Shown in pieces: positions 18,501-29,102 of a stretch of 64,000 bases of DNA. The notes beneath the pieces are model-generated. The model was not told the DNA's origin and ran no database searches. It saw only the letters and a program-made list of their open reading frames with translations. This DNA is from Paraburkholderia agricolaris (lineage in GTDB: Bacteria; Pseudomonadota; Gammaproteobacteria; Burkholderiales; Burkholderiaceae), in assembly GCF_009455635.1 (NCBI RefSeq), contig NZ_QPER01000001.1, positions 496,001-560,000 of the forward strand. Direction: 5' to 3'. The translations under genes were made by a program, and so were the position numbers. Every line of letters begins with the position of its first letter. The stretch's first letter is position 1.

Positions 18501-20212
18501 TTGCCGTTTTGCCGCCGTGTAATCGCCGGACCGAACGCTAAACCGAACGCCAGCAGCAGTAACGAAATCGCCAGCACGGTATTGTTGCCGCTCGTCACAT
18601 AGGGCGTGCTGCCCGAGGTTCCTTGTACCGTCACGTCGAGCGAGCCGATCGTGTACGGCGTCAGACGCCCGATCACCCGGCCGTTGGCATCGATCGCGGC
18701 GGTCATGCCGGTGTTGGTGGCGCGCAGCATCGGCCGGCCGGTTTCCAGCGAGCGCATGCGTGCAATCTGCAGGTGCTGATCCAGTGCGATGGTGTCGCCG
18801 AACCAGGCAAGATTGGTCGAGTTGACCAGCACGCCGGCCGGCGTAGCGCTCTCGCGAATGCTCCGCGCGATTTCCTCGCCGAAAATATCCTCGTAGCAGA
18901 TGTCGACGGCGACCGGCTGGTTGTGCACGATGAATGGTTTTTGCACCGGTGCGCCGCGTGCGAAATCACCAAGCGGAATGCGCATCAGGTTCACGAACCA
19001 GCGGAAGCCCCATGGCACGAATTCGCCGAACGGCACGAGGTGGTGTTTGTCGTAGCGATACACGTCGCGCGTGCCCGGCGTGACGCCGAACAGGCTGTTC
19101 GTATAGTCGATTACCTGACCTTCCGGCGTGATAGTGCCGCCGATTGCGCCGAACACGATCGCGGTGCCGGTGGTATCGGAGAAGTTGCGCACCGCCGACG
19201 CGAACTGCGGCGGCAATTGCTGCGCGAGCACCGGAATGGCGGTTTCCGGTGTGACGACCAGGTCGGCCGGCTTCGACGTGATCATCTGCTGATACTGGTC
19301 GATCGCGGCGCGCATGCCGGATTCTTCGAACTTCATTTCCTGCTTGATGTTGCCCTGGAGCAGGCGCACCGTTAGCGGCGCGTTGGCCGGCAGGGTCCAT
19401 TGCACGAGTGGCAGGAGGAGGCCGGCCGCGATCAGCGCAAGCGCGATGGCCGCCGGTACCGCGACGCGTGCGACACCAGGCTTTGCCGTATTGCCGGCGC
19501 TTCCGCTGTCGTCAGCCTTGGCTTGCCCGCGCGAGGCCAGCAGCGGCAACAGCGCCTGCACGATCAACGCCGCTACCAGCGCCAGCATCCAGCCGACGCC
19601 GTACACACCCGCCACGGGCGCAAACCCGGCGAACGGGCCGTCTACCTGCGCGTAACCGCTCGCGAGCCAGGGAAAGCCGGTGAACACCGTGCCGCGCAAC
19701 CATTCGCCGATCGCCCACGCGCTCGCAAACGCCAGCGCGCCGTGCCAGGTCGGCGAGAACGGCTGTTCGGCACCGGACGCGTTACTGCGTGCGTGGCCGG
19801 CGCAGAACGACCAGATGCCCGCAGCCAGAGCCGGGTACACGGCCAGATACAGCGAGAACAGCGCGACCGCCGCGCCTGCGAGCGGTGCGGCCATGCCGCC
19901 GTAGTCGTGCATGCTGACATACAGCCACCACACACCGGTGACGTAGTTGCCGAAGCCGAAAGCGCCGCCTGTCAGCGCGGCGCTTTTCCAGCTGGTGGTC
20001 CGTGTCAGCCACGCAAAGAAAAACACGAAGATCACGAGTTCGAGCCAGCCGCCGTGCGGCGTCGGGGCGAACGACAGCGTATTGGCCGCACCGGCGGCCA
20101 ACGCGACGAGGTAGTGCCAGCGGGGCAGTGCGCGGCCGCGGGTTTCCCGGGTGGCGGGGGCGGCAGGAGCACTCACGCCGCGGCGCGAACGGGATGTAAT
20201 CGGGTCGGCCAT
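18494..20212 (-). CDS. lnt: Apolipoprotein N-acyltransferase
   Basis: A 572-residue inner-membrane enzyme that adds the third acyl chain to lipoproteins. About eight hydrophobic helices in the first 270 residues are followed by a periplasmic nitrilase-type domain. The catalytic Glu-Lys-Cys triad is visible as Glu in VVTPETAIPVL, Lys in the GNIKQEMKFEE segment and Cys in VDICYEDIFGEEIA. A final transmembrane helix is at the C-terminus. Next to corC on the same strand, as in most proteobacteria. The window also encodes several lipoproteins that would be its substrates. Confidence 0.96.
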   Translation of the reverse strand: MADPITSRSRRGVSAPAAPATRETRGRALPRWHYLVALAAGAANTLSFAPTPHGGWLELVIFVFFFAWLTRTTSWKSAALTGGAFGFGNYVTGVWWLYVSMHDYGGMAAPLAGAAVALFSLYLAVYPALAAGIWSFCAGHARSNASGAEQPFSPTWHGALAFASAWAIGEWLRGTVFTGFPWLASGYAQVDGPFAGFAPVAGVYGVGWMLALVAALIVQALLPLLASRGQAKADDSGSAGNTAKPGVARVAVPAAIALALIAAGLLLPLVQWTLPANAPLTVRLLQGNIKQEMKFEESGMRAAIDQYQQMITSKPADLVVTPETAIPVLAQQLPPQFASAVRNFSDTTGTAIVFGAIGGTITPEGQVIDYTNSLFGVTPGTRDVYRYDKHHLVPFGEFVPWGFRWFVNLMRIPLGDFARGAPVQKPFIVHNQPVAVDICYEDIFGEEIARSIRESATPAGVLVNSTNLAWFGDTIALDQHLQIARMRSLETGRPMLRATNTGMTAAIDANGRVIGRLTPYTIGSLDVTVQGTSGSTPYVTSGNNTVLAISLLLLAFGLAFGPAITRRQNGKK

Positions 20213-20294
20213 TGTTGCGCGGTCGGCGTGAGGAGTTGAGGAAGCAAAGAGAGAAAGCGACTCAGAAGCGGATCAGAAACGACTCAAAAGCGGA

Positions 20295-21188
20295 TCAGGT
20301 CTGCACGTGCTGGGCTTCGCGCTCACGCTGGCCGGCGAGCGGGTCGCGGCGCACCAGCAGCATGTGAATCTGGCGGGCATCGCCGCGCAGAATCTCGAAG
20401 ATCAGATCGTCGAGCCGGACTTTCTCGCCGCGATGCGGCACCCGTCCGAAATGATGCGTGACGAGACCGCCGATCGTATCGACTTCGTCGTCTGAGTAAT
20501 GCGTGCCGAACGCCTCGTTGAACTGCTCGATTTCGGTGAGCGCGCGCACGCGGAAACGGCCGTCCGGCGAGGCAATGATGTTGCCGCTTTCCTCGTCGAA
20601 ATCGTATTCGTCTTCGATATCGCCGACGATCTGCTCCAGCACGTCTTCGATCGTGATCAGGCCGGCCACGCCGCCGTATTCGTCGACCACCACCGCGAGG
20701 TGATTGCGGTTCACGCGAAAGTCGTGCAGCAGCACGTTCAGGCGCTTCGACTCCGGGATGAAAACAGCGGGGCGCAGCATGCCGCGCACGTCGAATTCTT
20801 CTTCAGCGTAATAGCGCAGCAGGTCTTTCGCGAGCAGCACGCCGATGATGTTGTCGCGATTGCCCTCGTAGACCGGATAGCGCGAGTGCGCTTTTTCCAG
20901 CACGTAGGGGATGAATTCGGCGGGATTGTCCGCGATGTTGATCGCGTCCATTTGTGCGCGCGGCACCATGATGTCGCGGGCGCTGAGTTCGGACACCTGG
21001 AACACGCCCTCGATCATCGACAGCGAGTCGGCGTCGATCAGGTTGCGCTCGTGGGCGTCCTGGAGAATTTCCAGGAGCTCCGCGCGCGAGTCGGGCTCAG
21101 GCGAGATGAAGTCGGTCAGACGCTCGAGGAGTGAGCGTTTTTCTTGCGTTTTGTCGGTTTGGCGTCGACTGGGATACGTGTCGTTCAT
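20295..21188 (-). CDS. corC: CorC/HlyC-family transporter-associated protein with CBS domains
   Basis: A 297-residue cytoplasmic protein with two CBS domains (about 65-190; MVPRAQMDAINI and VVDEYGGVAGLITIEDVLEQ) and a C-terminal CorC_HlyC domain (about 205-285; GRFRVRALTEIEQFNEAFGT). It lacks the membrane DUF21 domain, like E. coli YbeX/CorC, which is linked to magnesium and cobalt efflux and to ribosome maturation. The frame extends 20 codons upstream, but MNDTYPSRRQTDKTQEKRSL at 21188 is the usual start. It lies between the ybeY/chaC-like genes and lnt. Confidence 0.9.
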   Translation of the reverse strand: MNDTYPSRRQTDKTQEKRSLLERLTDFISPEPDSRAELLEILQDAHERNLIDADSLSMIEGVFQVSELSARDIMVPRAQMDAINIADNPAEFIPYVLEKAHSRYPVYEGNRDNIIGVLLAKDLLRYYAEEEFDVRGMLRPAVFIPESKRLNVLLHDFRVNRNHLAVVVDEYGGVAGLITIEDVLEQIVGDIEDEYDFDEESGNIIASPDGRFRVRALTEIEQFNEAFGTHYSDDEVDTIGGLVTHHFGRVPHRGEKVRLDDLIFEILRGDARQIHMLLVRRDPLAGQREREAQHVQT

Positions 21189-21408
21189 GGTAGTGCGCCC
21201 GGCGAGACTGGGCGCGCTGTTGCAGAGCATTAAGGATACACCAGGCACATGGCAGGACCGTGTCCCGCCTGGCTGGGCGATGAGTGAAGCTGTAATGAAA
21301 GCCTCCAGCCGCGCGCGGCAAAGGCGTGGGTCAATCCTAACTGATTACGGGAGAAAAAGCGTTTTCGAGCAAAAAAGCGTGGTTACCCGCGCTTACTTCG
21401 CGTCCGCT

Positions 21409-22089
21409 TTACGCCTGCCCGGCCTCGCGGCCTTCTTCACGGCAGCGCTCAAGCAACGCTTCGAGCGCGCGGTCGGGCATGCCGCTTTCGCGCAGTGCGT
21501 GGACGGTGCGGCTGACATAGTCGAGTGTGGTGCCGTAACGGCCGCTCGCGCAGCCGAACACGGCTTTGACGACCTCGTCGCGCAGCTTGCCGGTGTAGGT
21601 CGGCACATCGCGGCGCATCACGAACGCGAGCGCATCGACGCGCCGGCCGTCGGCGAGCACGCAGGGCAGCCACGCCGGGCGGTACGACCCCATCGGCATT
21701 TCGCGGCGCCACAAGGCCTCCAGATGCGGCATCGCGCCCTCGGCGGCGAGGCGGAAGGCGATGCCGGAGCACGAGCCGCCGCGGTCGAGCGCGAGCACGA
21801 GGCCCGGCTGTTCGGGCGTGCCGCGATTCACGCGCGACCACAGATACAGTCCGCGGTGATAGCCGTGCACTCTCGAACGAGCGGCTTCGGCGGTGGGCAA
21901 ACCGGGATTCCAGATCAGCGACCCATAGCCGAACAGCCACAGATCGCTCTTGCGGTCCCAATCGCGCAACGTGCATTCGAGCGACGCGCGCAATTCCTCG
22001 TCCGTCAACAGCCGCGATTCGCCTAGCGCGGGCGGATAGTCCGGGCAGGGCGTGTTGCGAAGATCGGCTTCAGGAGAGGACGTGCTCAC
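21409..22089 (-). CDS. ChaC-like gamma-glutamylcyclotransferase
   Basis: About 226 residues of the ChaC family, which splits glutathione into 5-oxoproline and Cys-Gly. The YGSL substrate loop is visible in DLWLFGYGSLIWNPG, followed by VHGYHRGLYLWSRVNRGT, and the catalytic Glu is probably the one in LEALWRREMPMGSY. The frame begins with a TTG at 22113; a GTG at 22089 (VSTSSPEAD) is equally possible and no strong ribosome binding site decides. It is inserted between ybeY and corC, three to 27 bases after ybeY, and probably belongs to that transcript. Confidence 0.85.
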   Translation of the reverse strand: MSTSSPEADLRNTPCPDYPPALGESRLLTDEELRASLECTLRDWDRKSDLWLFGYGSLIWNPGLPTAEAARSRVHGYHRGLYLWSRVNRGTPEQPGLVLALDRGGSCSGIAFRLAAEGAMPHLEALWRREMPMGSYRPAWLPCVLADGRRVDALAFVMRRDVPTYTGKLRDEVVKAVFGCASGRYGTTLDYVSRTVHALRESGMPDRALEALLERCREEGREAGQA

Positions 22090-22116
22090 GGTAGTTTTTA
22101 ACGGTGATGGCAAAGA

Positions 22117-22578
22117 CTATTGATAAGGATCCGGGAAACCGAGCTTGCCGAGGATTTCAGTCTCGATCGCTTCCATTTCCTCGGCCTCTTCCTCGACCTC
22201 GTGGTCGTAACCTTGCGCATGGAGGGTGCCGTGCACCAGCAGATGCGCGTAGTGCGCAAGCAGCGGTTTGCCCTGTTCGGTGGCTTCTTTCTCCACCACG
22301 GGGCAGCACAGGATCAGGTCGCCGGTTACCGGATCGTCTTCCGATTCAGCGTAGGCGAACGTCAGCACGTTGGTCGAATAGTCTTTGCCGCGATAGGTGC
22401 GGTTAAGCGTGCGGCCTTCTTCGGCGTCGACGAAACGCACGGTCAGCTCGCCGTCCGCGAACAGCGCCGCCTTGATCCAGCCGGCCACGGTGGCGCGCGG
22501 CAGCAGCGCCTTGTGTTCCGGCCAGGCCTTGGCGGCGGGGAATTGCAGATTCAACGTCAGTTTCGGTGCGCGGCTCAT
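22117..22578 (-). CDS. ybeY: Endoribonuclease YbeY
   Basis: A 153-residue zinc endoribonuclease needed for 16S rRNA 3' maturation and ribosome quality control. The zinc motif H-x3-H-x5-H is seen as [11 protein letters not shown] (about 115-125), preceded by [20 protein letters not shown]. Its position between phoH and corC is the conserved phoH-ybeY-corC-lnt order. Confidence 0.96.
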   Translation of the reverse strand: MSRAPKLTLNLQFPAAKAWPEHKALLPRATVAGWIKAALFADGELTVRFVDAEEGRTLNRTYRGKDYSTNVLTFAYAESEDDPVTGDLILCCPVVEKEATEQGKPLLAHYAHLLVHGTLHAQGYDHEVEEEAEEMEAIETEILGKLGFPDPYQ

Positions 22579-22657
22579 GCGGTTTTGACGACTTGTTGCT
22601 CTTGTTGCTTGGGTTGCTGCGACATATCGAGTGAATTTTGATGCAAATCAGCGCAAA

Positions 22658-23737
22658 TTAGCGTGAATCCGCCGGACCGGCGGTTTTCTGCGAATGCGCA
22701 TCGTACGCCTCCACAATTCGCGCGACCAGCGGATGCCGCACCACGTCGGCGCTCGTGAAACGCGTGAGCGCAATGCCGCGCACGTCCGACAGCACCTGCT
22801 GCGCTTCGATCAGCCCACTCTTCGCGCCGCGCGGCAAGTCGACCTGAGTCGTGTCGCCTGTCACCACGGCCTTCGAGCCGAAGCCGATCCGCGTGAGGAA
22901 CATCTTCATCTGTTCGGGCGTGGTGTTCTGCGCCTCGTCGAGGATGATGAACGCGTGATTCAGCGTGCGGCCGCGCATATAGGCGAGCGGCGCAATTTCG
23001 ATCATCTGCCGCTCGAACATCTTGGCGGTTTTATCGAAGCCGAGCAGGTCGTACAGCGCGTCGTACAGCGGACGCAGATACGGATCGACCTTCTGCGCCA
23101 GATCGCCCGGCAGGAAGCCGAGACGCTCGCCCGCTTCGACGGCCGGACGCGTCAGCACGATGCGTTTGACCTGATCGCGCTCCAGCGCGTCCACCGCGCA
23201 AGCCACCGCGAGATACGTCTTGCCCGTACCGGCCGGGCCGACGCCGAACGTCACGTCGTGCGAAATGATCTGCTTCAAATACTCGCGTTGCGCCGGCGTG
23301 CGGCCGCGCAGGTCGGCGCGCCGCGTGTACAGCTTCGGGCCGAGTTCTTCGAGGTCGTCTTCGCCGGTGTCGGCGGGTTGGTCGAACGGATGATCCGGGT
23401 TGCCGGGGAAACGCGAGTCGATCGTTTCCGCGCCCTGGCCCTGGCCGTTGCCGTTCGCGCGATGGCGCGCCGGGTGGCGCACTTCGACGAGCGCGAGCTG
23501 GATGTCGTCGACCGACAGCGGCTCGCGCGCGTTGTTGTAGAAGTTTTCGAGCGCGGTGAGCGCGAGTTTCGCGCCGCGCCCGCGAATCGTGATGCGGTGG
23601 CCACGGCGTTGCAGCGTCACGTCGAGCGCCTGCTCGATCTGCCGCAGATTTTCGTCGAGCGGTCCGCAGAGGTTGGCGAGCCGCGCGTTGTCGTCGCGCG
23701 GTGCGGTGAATTCCAGATGCTGCTGAGTGGTCTTCAA
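22658..23737 (-). CDS. PhoH-like ATPase
   Basis: A 359-residue protein of the PhoL/YbeZ type. The C-terminal PhoH ATPase domain (about 140-345) has Walker [18 protein letters not shown] and a Walker B-like [19 protein letters not shown]. An N-terminal KH-like segment ([20 protein letters not shown]) suggests RNA binding. YbeZ works with YbeY in rRNA processing, consistent with the adjacent ybeY. The first start in frame is TTG at 23737. Confidence 0.93.
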   Translation of the reverse strand: MKTTQQHLEFTAPRDDNARLANLCGPLDENLRQIEQALDVTLQRRGHRITIRGRGAKLALTALENFYNNAREPLSVDDIQLALVEVRHPARHRANGNGQGQGAETIDSRFPGNPDHPFDQPADTGEDDLEELGPKLYTRRADLRGRTPAQREYLKQIISHDVTFGVGPAGTGKTYLAVACAVDALERDQVKRIVLTRPAVEAGERLGFLPGDLAQKVDPYLRPLYDALYDLLGFDKTAKMFERQMIEIAPLAYMRGRTLNHAFIILDEAQNTTPEQMKMFLTRIGFGSKAVVTGDTTQVDLPRGAKSGLIEAQQVLSDVRGIALTRFTSADVVRHPLVARIVEAYDAHSQKTAGPADSR

Positions 23738-23784
23738 GGCGGTGGATCGATCCTGTCGGGTTCGTGACGCCGGGCGGGCGTCGC

Positions 23785-25158
23785 TCAGTGAGTGGTCGCG
23801 GGTGCGTCGTCGTGCACCAGCACGAGTTCGCCGCGTAACGAATGTGGGTACGCATGGACGATTTTCACGTCCACCATCTGGCCGATCAGCCGCGCGTGCG
23901 AGGCGACCGGTGCGGGGAAATTCACCACGCGATTGTTTTCCGTGCGGCCTGCGAGTTCGTTCGGGTCCTTGCGTGCCGGGCGTTCGACCAGAATCCGCTC
24001 GACTTTGCCAACCATCGAATCGCTGATGCGTTGCACGTTTTCTTCGATCGTAGCCTGCAGATGTTGCAGACGTTTGAGTTTCACTTCACGCGGCGTGTCG
24101 TCGTGCAGATTCGCGGCGGGCGTGCCGGGACGCGGGCTGTAGATGAACGAGAAGCTCGTGTCGTATTTCATTTCGTGGATCAGCGCCATCATCTTGTCGA
24201 AGTCTTCCTCGGTCTCGCCGGGGAAGCCGACGATCATGTCGGTCGACAAGGACAGGTCCGGGCGGATCGCGCGCAGCTTGCGGATCACCGACTTGTATTC
24301 GAGCACCGTATAGCCGCGCTTCATTGCCATCAGAATGCGGTCGGAGCCGTGCTGCACCGGCAGATGCAGATGGCTGACGAGCTTCGGCACCTTGGCGTAG
24401 GTGTCGATCAGGCGCTGCGTGAATTCCTTCGGGTGCGACGTGGTATAGCGAATCCGTTCGATGCCCGGGATATCGGCGACGTATTCGATCAACTGGGCGA
24501 AGTCGGCGATTTCGGTCGAACCAAGCGTGATGCCCGCACGGTATGCATTCACGTTCTGGCCGAGCAGCGTGACTTCATGCACACCCTGGTCGGCGAGACC
24601 GGCGATTTCGGTCAGCACGTCGTCCAGTGGGCGCGACACTTCTTCGCCACGCGTATAAGGCACGACGCAGTAGCTGCAGTACTTGCTGCAACCTTCCATG
24701 ATCGACACGAACGCGCTCGGACCGTCGACGCGCGCGGGCGGCAGGTGATCGAACTTTTCGATTTCCGGGAACGAGATGTCGACCTGCGCGCGGCCGCTTG
24801 CGCGGCGTTTGTCGATCATTTGCGGCAGACGGTGCAGCGTTTGCGGACCGAACACCAGATCGACATAGGGCGCGCGCGACACGATCGACGCGCCTTCCTG
24901 GCTCGCCACGCAGCCGCCCACGCCGATGATCAGATTCGGATTCGCTTCCTTCAGCTCGCGCACGCGGCCGAGATCGGAGAAAACTTTTTCCTGCGCTTTT
25001 TCGCGCACCGAGCACGTGTTGAACAGAATGACGTCCGCGTCTTCCGGCGTGTCGGTCTTGACGAGTCCTTCAGCCGCGCCGAGTACGTCGACCATCTTGT
25101 CGGAGTCGTACTCATTCATCTGGCAGCCAAAGGTTTTTACATAAACTTTCTTGATCAT
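23785..25158 (-). CDS. miaB: tRNA-2-methylthio-N6-dimethylallyladenosine synthase MiaB
   Basis: A 457-residue radical-SAM methylthiotransferase acting on i6A37 of tRNAs. It has an N-terminal UPF0004 domain with three cluster Cys ([33 protein letters not shown]). The radical SAM motif is [18 protein letters not shown], and a C-terminal TRAM domain (about 385-450) contains [20 protein letters not shown]. The open frame starts 67 codons earlier, but [20 protein letters not shown] at 25158 is the family start. First gene of the miaB-phoH-ybeY-corC-lnt run. Confidence 0.97.
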   Translation of the reverse strand: MIKKVYVKTFGCQMNEYDSDKMVDVLGAAEGLVKTDTPEDADVILFNTCSVREKAQEKVFSDLGRVRELKEANPNLIIGVGGCVASQEGASIVSRAPYVDLVFGPQTLHRLPQMIDKRRASGRAQVDISFPEIEKFDHLPPARVDGPSAFVSIMEGCSKYCSYCVVPYTRGEEVSRPLDDVLTEIAGLADQGVHEVTLLGQNVNAYRAGITLGSTEIADFAQLIEYVADIPGIERIRYTTSHPKEFTQRLIDTYAKVPKLVSHLHLPVQHGSDRILMAMKRGYTVLEYKSVIRKLRAIRPDLSLSTDMIVGFPGETEEDFDKMMALIHEMKYDTSFSFIYSPRPGTPAANLHDDTPREVKLKRLQHLQATIEENVQRISDSMVGKVERILVERPARKDPNELAGRTENNRVVNFPAPVASHARLIGQMVDVKIVHAYPHSLRGELVLVHDDAPATTH

Positions 25159-25358
25159 CGATTTTCGCCGGTCGCAGTGGTTAACCTGGGGGCGTCGTTT
25201 AAAAGGTGTAGAGGGGGCGAACGTGCGGGTAGCGTGCGGGCGGCCCGCGGGATGGTGTTTGAGTCCGCTCGAGCCGGCCTGGGACCTGCGAGGGTCAATT
25301 CCGGTCCACGTTCGTGACCCATTCGACACATTCGACACGTTCGCAACGTAGCTCAACA

Positions 25359-26342
25359 TTATAGCCCTTCATCGGCTGCGCTTTCTGCCGCGGCGGTTGC
25401 CCGCGACTGCTCCGGCGGCAAGCCCAGCAGGGCTTCCAGTTCGTCCGATACCTGCGCGAAGCGCTCGCTCAGGAAATCCAGCAACACGCGCACGCGCGGC
25501 GCCATGAACCGGTTGCGGTGGTAGAGCGCGTGCAACGGCGCGTCCGGATAGCGCCATTCGGGTAGCAGGATTTTCAGGCAGTCGCCCCGTAAGTCCGCTT
25601 CCACGTCCCACATCGACTTGATGACGATCCCGTAGCCGCGCCGGGCCCATTCGCGGGCCACGGCGCCGTCGTTGGTTTCCCGGGAGGTCTCGAACGGCAC
25701 GGTGTAGTTCTGCACTTCATCGCCGCGCGTGAAGCGCCATTCGTTGACGGGTCCTGAAGCGGTGCCAAGAACGATGCAATCGAAATTCGCCAGATCGTGC
25801 GGATCTTTCGGCTCGCCCTTGCGCGCGATGTAGTCAGGCGACGCGCACAGCACCCGCCGGTTCGGCGCCAGCTTGCGGGCGACCAGCGAGCTGTCCTGCG
25901 GCACGCCGAAGCGGATCGCCAGATCGATGTCTTCCTGCACCAGATTCGATAGCGAATCCGACAGCGTCAGCGCGAACGTGACTTCCGGGTAGAGCGCGTT
26001 GAACTCGTCGAGCCAGTGCATCAGCAGATTGCGGCCGAAGTCCGAGGTTGCCGAGACCCGGACCTTGCCGCGCACCACGCCCTGGCCGGCTTGCAGTGCG
26101 GCCTCGGCGTCGTCGAGCGATTGCAGCGCCTGGCGGCAGCAGTTCAGATACAGGCGCCCTTCGTCTGTCAGCCTGAGCTGGCGGGTGGTGCGCTCAAACA
26201 GACGGGCTTTCAGGCCGGCTTCGAGCTTGGCCAGCCGCGCGCTGGCGGCGGCCGGAGTCAGGCCCATCTTGCGGCCCGCGGCCGAGAGGCTGCCTTGCTG
26301 TGCCGCTTCGACGAACAGGCGGATGTCACCGAGGCTATCCAT
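25359..26342 (-). CDS. LysR-family transcriptional regulator
   Basis: A 327-residue LysR protein: N-terminal winged HTH (about 1-60; [20 protein letters not shown] and [19 protein letters not shown]) and a C-terminal effector domain (about 90-300) with [20 protein letters not shown] and DIDLAIRFG. The subgroup resembles the DsdC/AaeR-like regulators that control nearby transporters. It diverges from the VOC-protein/MFS pair across a 116-base gap, and LysR proteins usually control the divergent operon, so it probably regulates those two genes. Confidence 0.9.
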   Translation of the reverse strand: MDSLGDIRLFVEAAQQGSLSAAGRKMGLTPAAASARLAKLEAGLKARLFERTTRQLRLTDEGRLYLNCCRQALQSLDDAEAALQAGQGVVRGKVRVSATSDFGRNLLMHWLDEFNALYPEVTFALTLSDSLSNLVQEDIDLAIRFGVPQDSSLVARKLAPNRRVLCASPDYIARKGEPKDPHDLANFDCIVLGTASGPVNEWRFTRGDEVQNYTVPFETSRETNDGAVAREWARRGYGIVIKSMWDVEADLRGDCLKILLPEWRYPDAPLHALYHRNRFMAPRVRVLLDFLSERFAQVSDELEALLGLPPEQSRATAAAESAADEGL

Positions 26343-26458
26343 TACGATCTTTCAACAGAATTTGAAAATGCTTCAAATGCTACGCCAATTATCAAATTGA
26401 CGTGCCGCGCTCACAATGCAGTCCTCGTAAACCCTTTGTGCTGCGTGCAGCCCACACC

Positions 26459-26860
26459 ATGCAACTCGATCACGCAACGATCGTCACCGCCGATCTCGAC
26501 GCCGCCCGACGTTTCTTCGTCGACGTCGCCGGGCTGACCCAGGGTGCGCGCCCGCCGTTTTCGATCGATGGCTACTGGTTGTACGCAAACGGCCGTCCGC
26601 TGATTCATCTGATCGACGCGACCGTGGCCGTCCAGGCGGGCAGGGTCGCGCCGCGCATCGACCATATCGCTTTCCGGCTGGAGAGCGCTGACGAATGGCA
26701 GGCGTTATTGCAGCGCCTGCATGCGGCAGACACGCGTTATCAGCTCGCCGAAGTACCGCAGACGGGGCCGCAGCAAGCCGAGTTGCAACTGTTCGTCGCG
26801 CTCGCGCCGGGTGTGGTCATCGAATTTGTGACCGCGCCGCGGCACGCCCGCCGTAGCTAA
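26459..26860 (+). CDS. VOC-superfamily (glyoxalase/dioxygenase-like) protein
   Basis: A 133-residue single-module VOC protein. MQLDHATIVTADLDAARRFF and DVAGLTQGARPPF are typical of the fold, with potential metal ligands His4, His in LIHLIDA, His in RIDHIAFRL, and Glu in VVIEFVTAP. The chemistry could be isomerisation, dioxygenation or resistance by sequestration, and is not determined. The ATG at 26459 is chosen over one 19 codons upstream because it starts the VOC core. The MFS gene follows 32 bases later, so they form a likely operon. Confidence 0.8.
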   Translation: MQLDHATIVTADLDAARRFFVDVAGLTQGARPPFSIDGYWLYANGRPLIHLIDATVAVQAGRVAPRIDHIAFRLESADEWQALLQRLHAADTRYQLAEVPQTGPQQAELQLFVALAPGVVIEFVTAPRHARRS

Positions 26861-26892
26861 CACGCTTAACTTTAGAACCTGGAGTAGAAAAA

Positions 26893-28059
26893 ATGCCCAT
26901 TCCATTACTGGCGCTAGCGATCAGCGCTTTTGCGATCGGCACGACCGAGTTCGTAATCATGGGCCTGTTGCCCGAGGTTGCGCGCGATCTGGCCGTGTCG
27001 ATTCCGTCGGCCGGTTTGCTGGTGAGCGGCTATGCGCTCGGCGTCGCGGTCGGTGCACCGCTGCTCGCGGTGGCGACCAGCAAGATGCCGCGCAAGCTCG
27101 CGTTGCAGTTGCTGATGGGCGTGTTCATTGTCGGCAACACGCTGTGCGCGATCGCGTCCAGCTATTCCGTGCTGATGATTGCGCGCGTGGTGACGTCGTT
27201 CGCGCATGGCTCGTTCTTCGGCATCGGCGCGGTGGTGGCGGCTTCGCTCGTGCCGGCTGAGAAGCGGGCAAGCGCGATTGCGCTGATGTTCACCGGCTTG
27301 ACGCTCGCCAATGTGCTCGGCGTGCCATTCGGGACGTTCGTCGGTCAGCAATTTGGCTGGCGTGCGGCGTTCTGGATCGTCAGTGCGTTTGGGGTGCTGT
27401 CGCTCGCGGGGGTGTCGCTGCTGGTGCCGAATCGTCACGATTCCGGTCCGGTCGGCTTGATGCATGAAGTGCGCGTGCTGAAGGACCCGCAAGTCTGGAC
27501 CGCGCTCGCGATGACGGTGCTCGGCTTCGGCGGCGTGTTCGTCGTGTTCACCTATATCGCGCCAATTCTCGAGCAGGTGAGCGGTTTCTCGCCGCGTGGC
27601 GTGACGCTGATTCTGGTGCTGTTCGGCATCGGCCTCACGGTCGGCAATACCGTGGGCGGCAAGCTCGCGGACCGCGCGTTGATGCCTTCGCTGATGGGCA
27701 TTCTGGTGGCGCTCGCGATCGTGATGGCGATCTTCGCGCGTACCAGTCATTCGCAGGTGGCCGCGGCGATCACCATTTTCGTATGGGGCATTGCTGCGTT
27801 CGCCACGGTGCCGCCGTTGCAGATGCGCGTGGTCGAGAAGGCCGCTGCGGCGCCGAATCTGGCTTCGACCTTGAACATTGGTGCGTTCAACGTGGGCAAT
27901 GCGGGCGGCGCGTGGCTTGGTGGTCTGGTGATCAGTCACGGTTATGCGCTCGATACGCTGCCATGGGTCGCGGCGGGTGTCAGCGTGGTGGCGTTGCTGC
28001 TCACGTGGTTCGCGGCGCGCATGGATGCGCCGACGGCAGCCGTGGCGCAACGGGCGTGA
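26893..28059 (+). CDS. MFS drug/metabolite efflux transporter (DHA1, AraJ/YdhP-like)
   Basis: A 388-residue twelve-helix transporter. The N-terminus MPIPLLALAISAFAIGTTEF, the LLPEVARDLAVSIPSAGLLV stretch and the loop between helices 2 and 3 (ATSKMPRKLA) are typical of the AraJ/YdhP/NepI-like DHA1 group, which exports sugars, nucleosides or drugs by proton antiport. GGAG precedes the ATG. It is coupled to the VOC gene upstream and lies opposite a LysR regulator, the usual set-up for a small inducible efflux or detoxification unit. The substrate is unknown. Confidence 0.85.
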   Translation: MPIPLLALAISAFAIGTTEFVIMGLLPEVARDLAVSIPSAGLLVSGYALGVAVGAPLLAVATSKMPRKLALQLLMGVFIVGNTLCAIASSYSVLMIARVVTSFAHGSFFGIGAVVAASLVPAEKRASAIALMFTGLTLANVLGVPFGTFVGQQFGWRAAFWIVSAFGVLSLAGVSLLVPNRHDSGPVGLMHEVRVLKDPQVWTALAMTVLGFGGVFVVFTYIAPILEQVSGFSPRGVTLILVLFGIGLTVGNTVGGKLADRALMPSLMGILVALAIVMAIFARTSHSQVAAAITIFVWGIAAFATVPPLQMRVVEKAAAAPNLASTLNIGAFNVGNAGGAWLGGLVISHGYALDTLPWVAAGVSVVALLLTWFAARMDAPTAAVAQRA

Positions 28060-28288
28060 CGGTGGGGCGCGCCGGATGTCTGCCGATGGACTTGAGTGCG
28101 CACGAGGGTTCGGGCGTAGCAGAGCCCGCACCCGCCCATATGAAAAATTCGCACAAGCTTTGCGAGAATCGTCCTCCGCAATGCTGATAACAGTGTGAAG
28201 ATAACTTCGTTGGGCGCGGCGGGGCGCGATGCTATCTTGCTTCCACTAACCGCTTGCCCGCCGTACGGCGGCGCTTCTGGAGGCAATC

Positions 28289-28978
28289 ATGCATTCCCCG
28301 CTTGCGCTGGTTCGGGACCCCACGGCTGACACTCATGCGTCGCCGCGTGCCGCCGAACCTTTCGATGCTCTTGAACATCTGGTCGGCGTGAATCTCGCCC
28401 GTTTGCGCGCCGAGCGCCAACTTTCACTTGACGCTCTGGCTCGCGCTTCGGGCGTCTCACGGGCAATGCTCGCGCAGATCGAGTCGGCGCGCAGCGTGCC
28501 CTCGATCAAGGTACTGTGCAAGGTGGCCTCGGCGTTGAAGGTATCGGTGGCGGCTTTCCTGCGTCGCCATGCGACCAACGGCTTCGAGCATTTGCCGGCG
28601 GAGCGTTCGTCGCGTCTGGTCAGTTCGAATGGGCGGTACTCGGCCCGGCCGCTTTATCCCGACGCCGAACCGACCGCCGCCGAGTTTCACGAGTTGCGTA
28701 TCGCGCCCTTGCATACCGAGGCCGGCACGCGCCGCGCGCCGGGCACCACGGTGAATCTGGTGGTGAGCGAGGGCACGCTGGAAGTCAGCGTGCACGACCA
28801 GCGCCAATTACTCGCCACGGGCGACGCGATTGTGTTCGATGCCGACCAGCCGCACAGCCTGCGCAATCCTGGCGACACCGAGGCGCGCGCGTTTCGCGTG
28901 ACGCTGAAGGCGGAAACGCCGCCGCGCTGGGATGTACCGGCGCCGCACGATTTGACGCGGCAGGCCGAGCCGGTTTGA
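28289..28978 (+). CDS. XRE-family regulator with C-terminal cupin domain
   Basis: A 229-residue protein: a helix-turn-helix (about 32-90) with NLARLRAERQLSLDALARAS and SRAMLAQIESARSVPSIKVL, and a small cupin barrel (about 140-210) with GDAIVFDADQPHSLRNPG. Such HTH-cupin regulators bind small ligands and repress metabolic or efflux genes. TGGAGG precedes the ATG at 28289. It stands alone between the MFS gene and the riboswitch, so a target is not obvious. Confidence 0.88.
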   Translation: MHSPLALVRDPTADTHASPRAAEPFDALEHLVGVNLARLRAERQLSLDALARASGVSRAMLAQIESARSVPSIKVLCKVASALKVSVAAFLRRHATNGFEHLPAERSSRLVSSNGRYSARPLYPDAEPTAAEFHELRIAPLHTEAGTRRAPGTTVNLVVSEGTLEVSVHDQRQLLATGDAIVFDADQPHSLRNPGDTEARAFRVTLKAETPPRWDVPAPHDLTRQAEPV

Positions 28979-29102
28979 AGCACAGGGTTTTCAGGCGGAC
29001 CGGCTGTAAAGCAGAGATGTCCGTCTAATCAGTAGGGGTTGCGCTGCAGGTCTCGCGCGACTGTTGTATCCTTTGCGAGCCGGTTGATCCGGCAATCAGT
29101 GC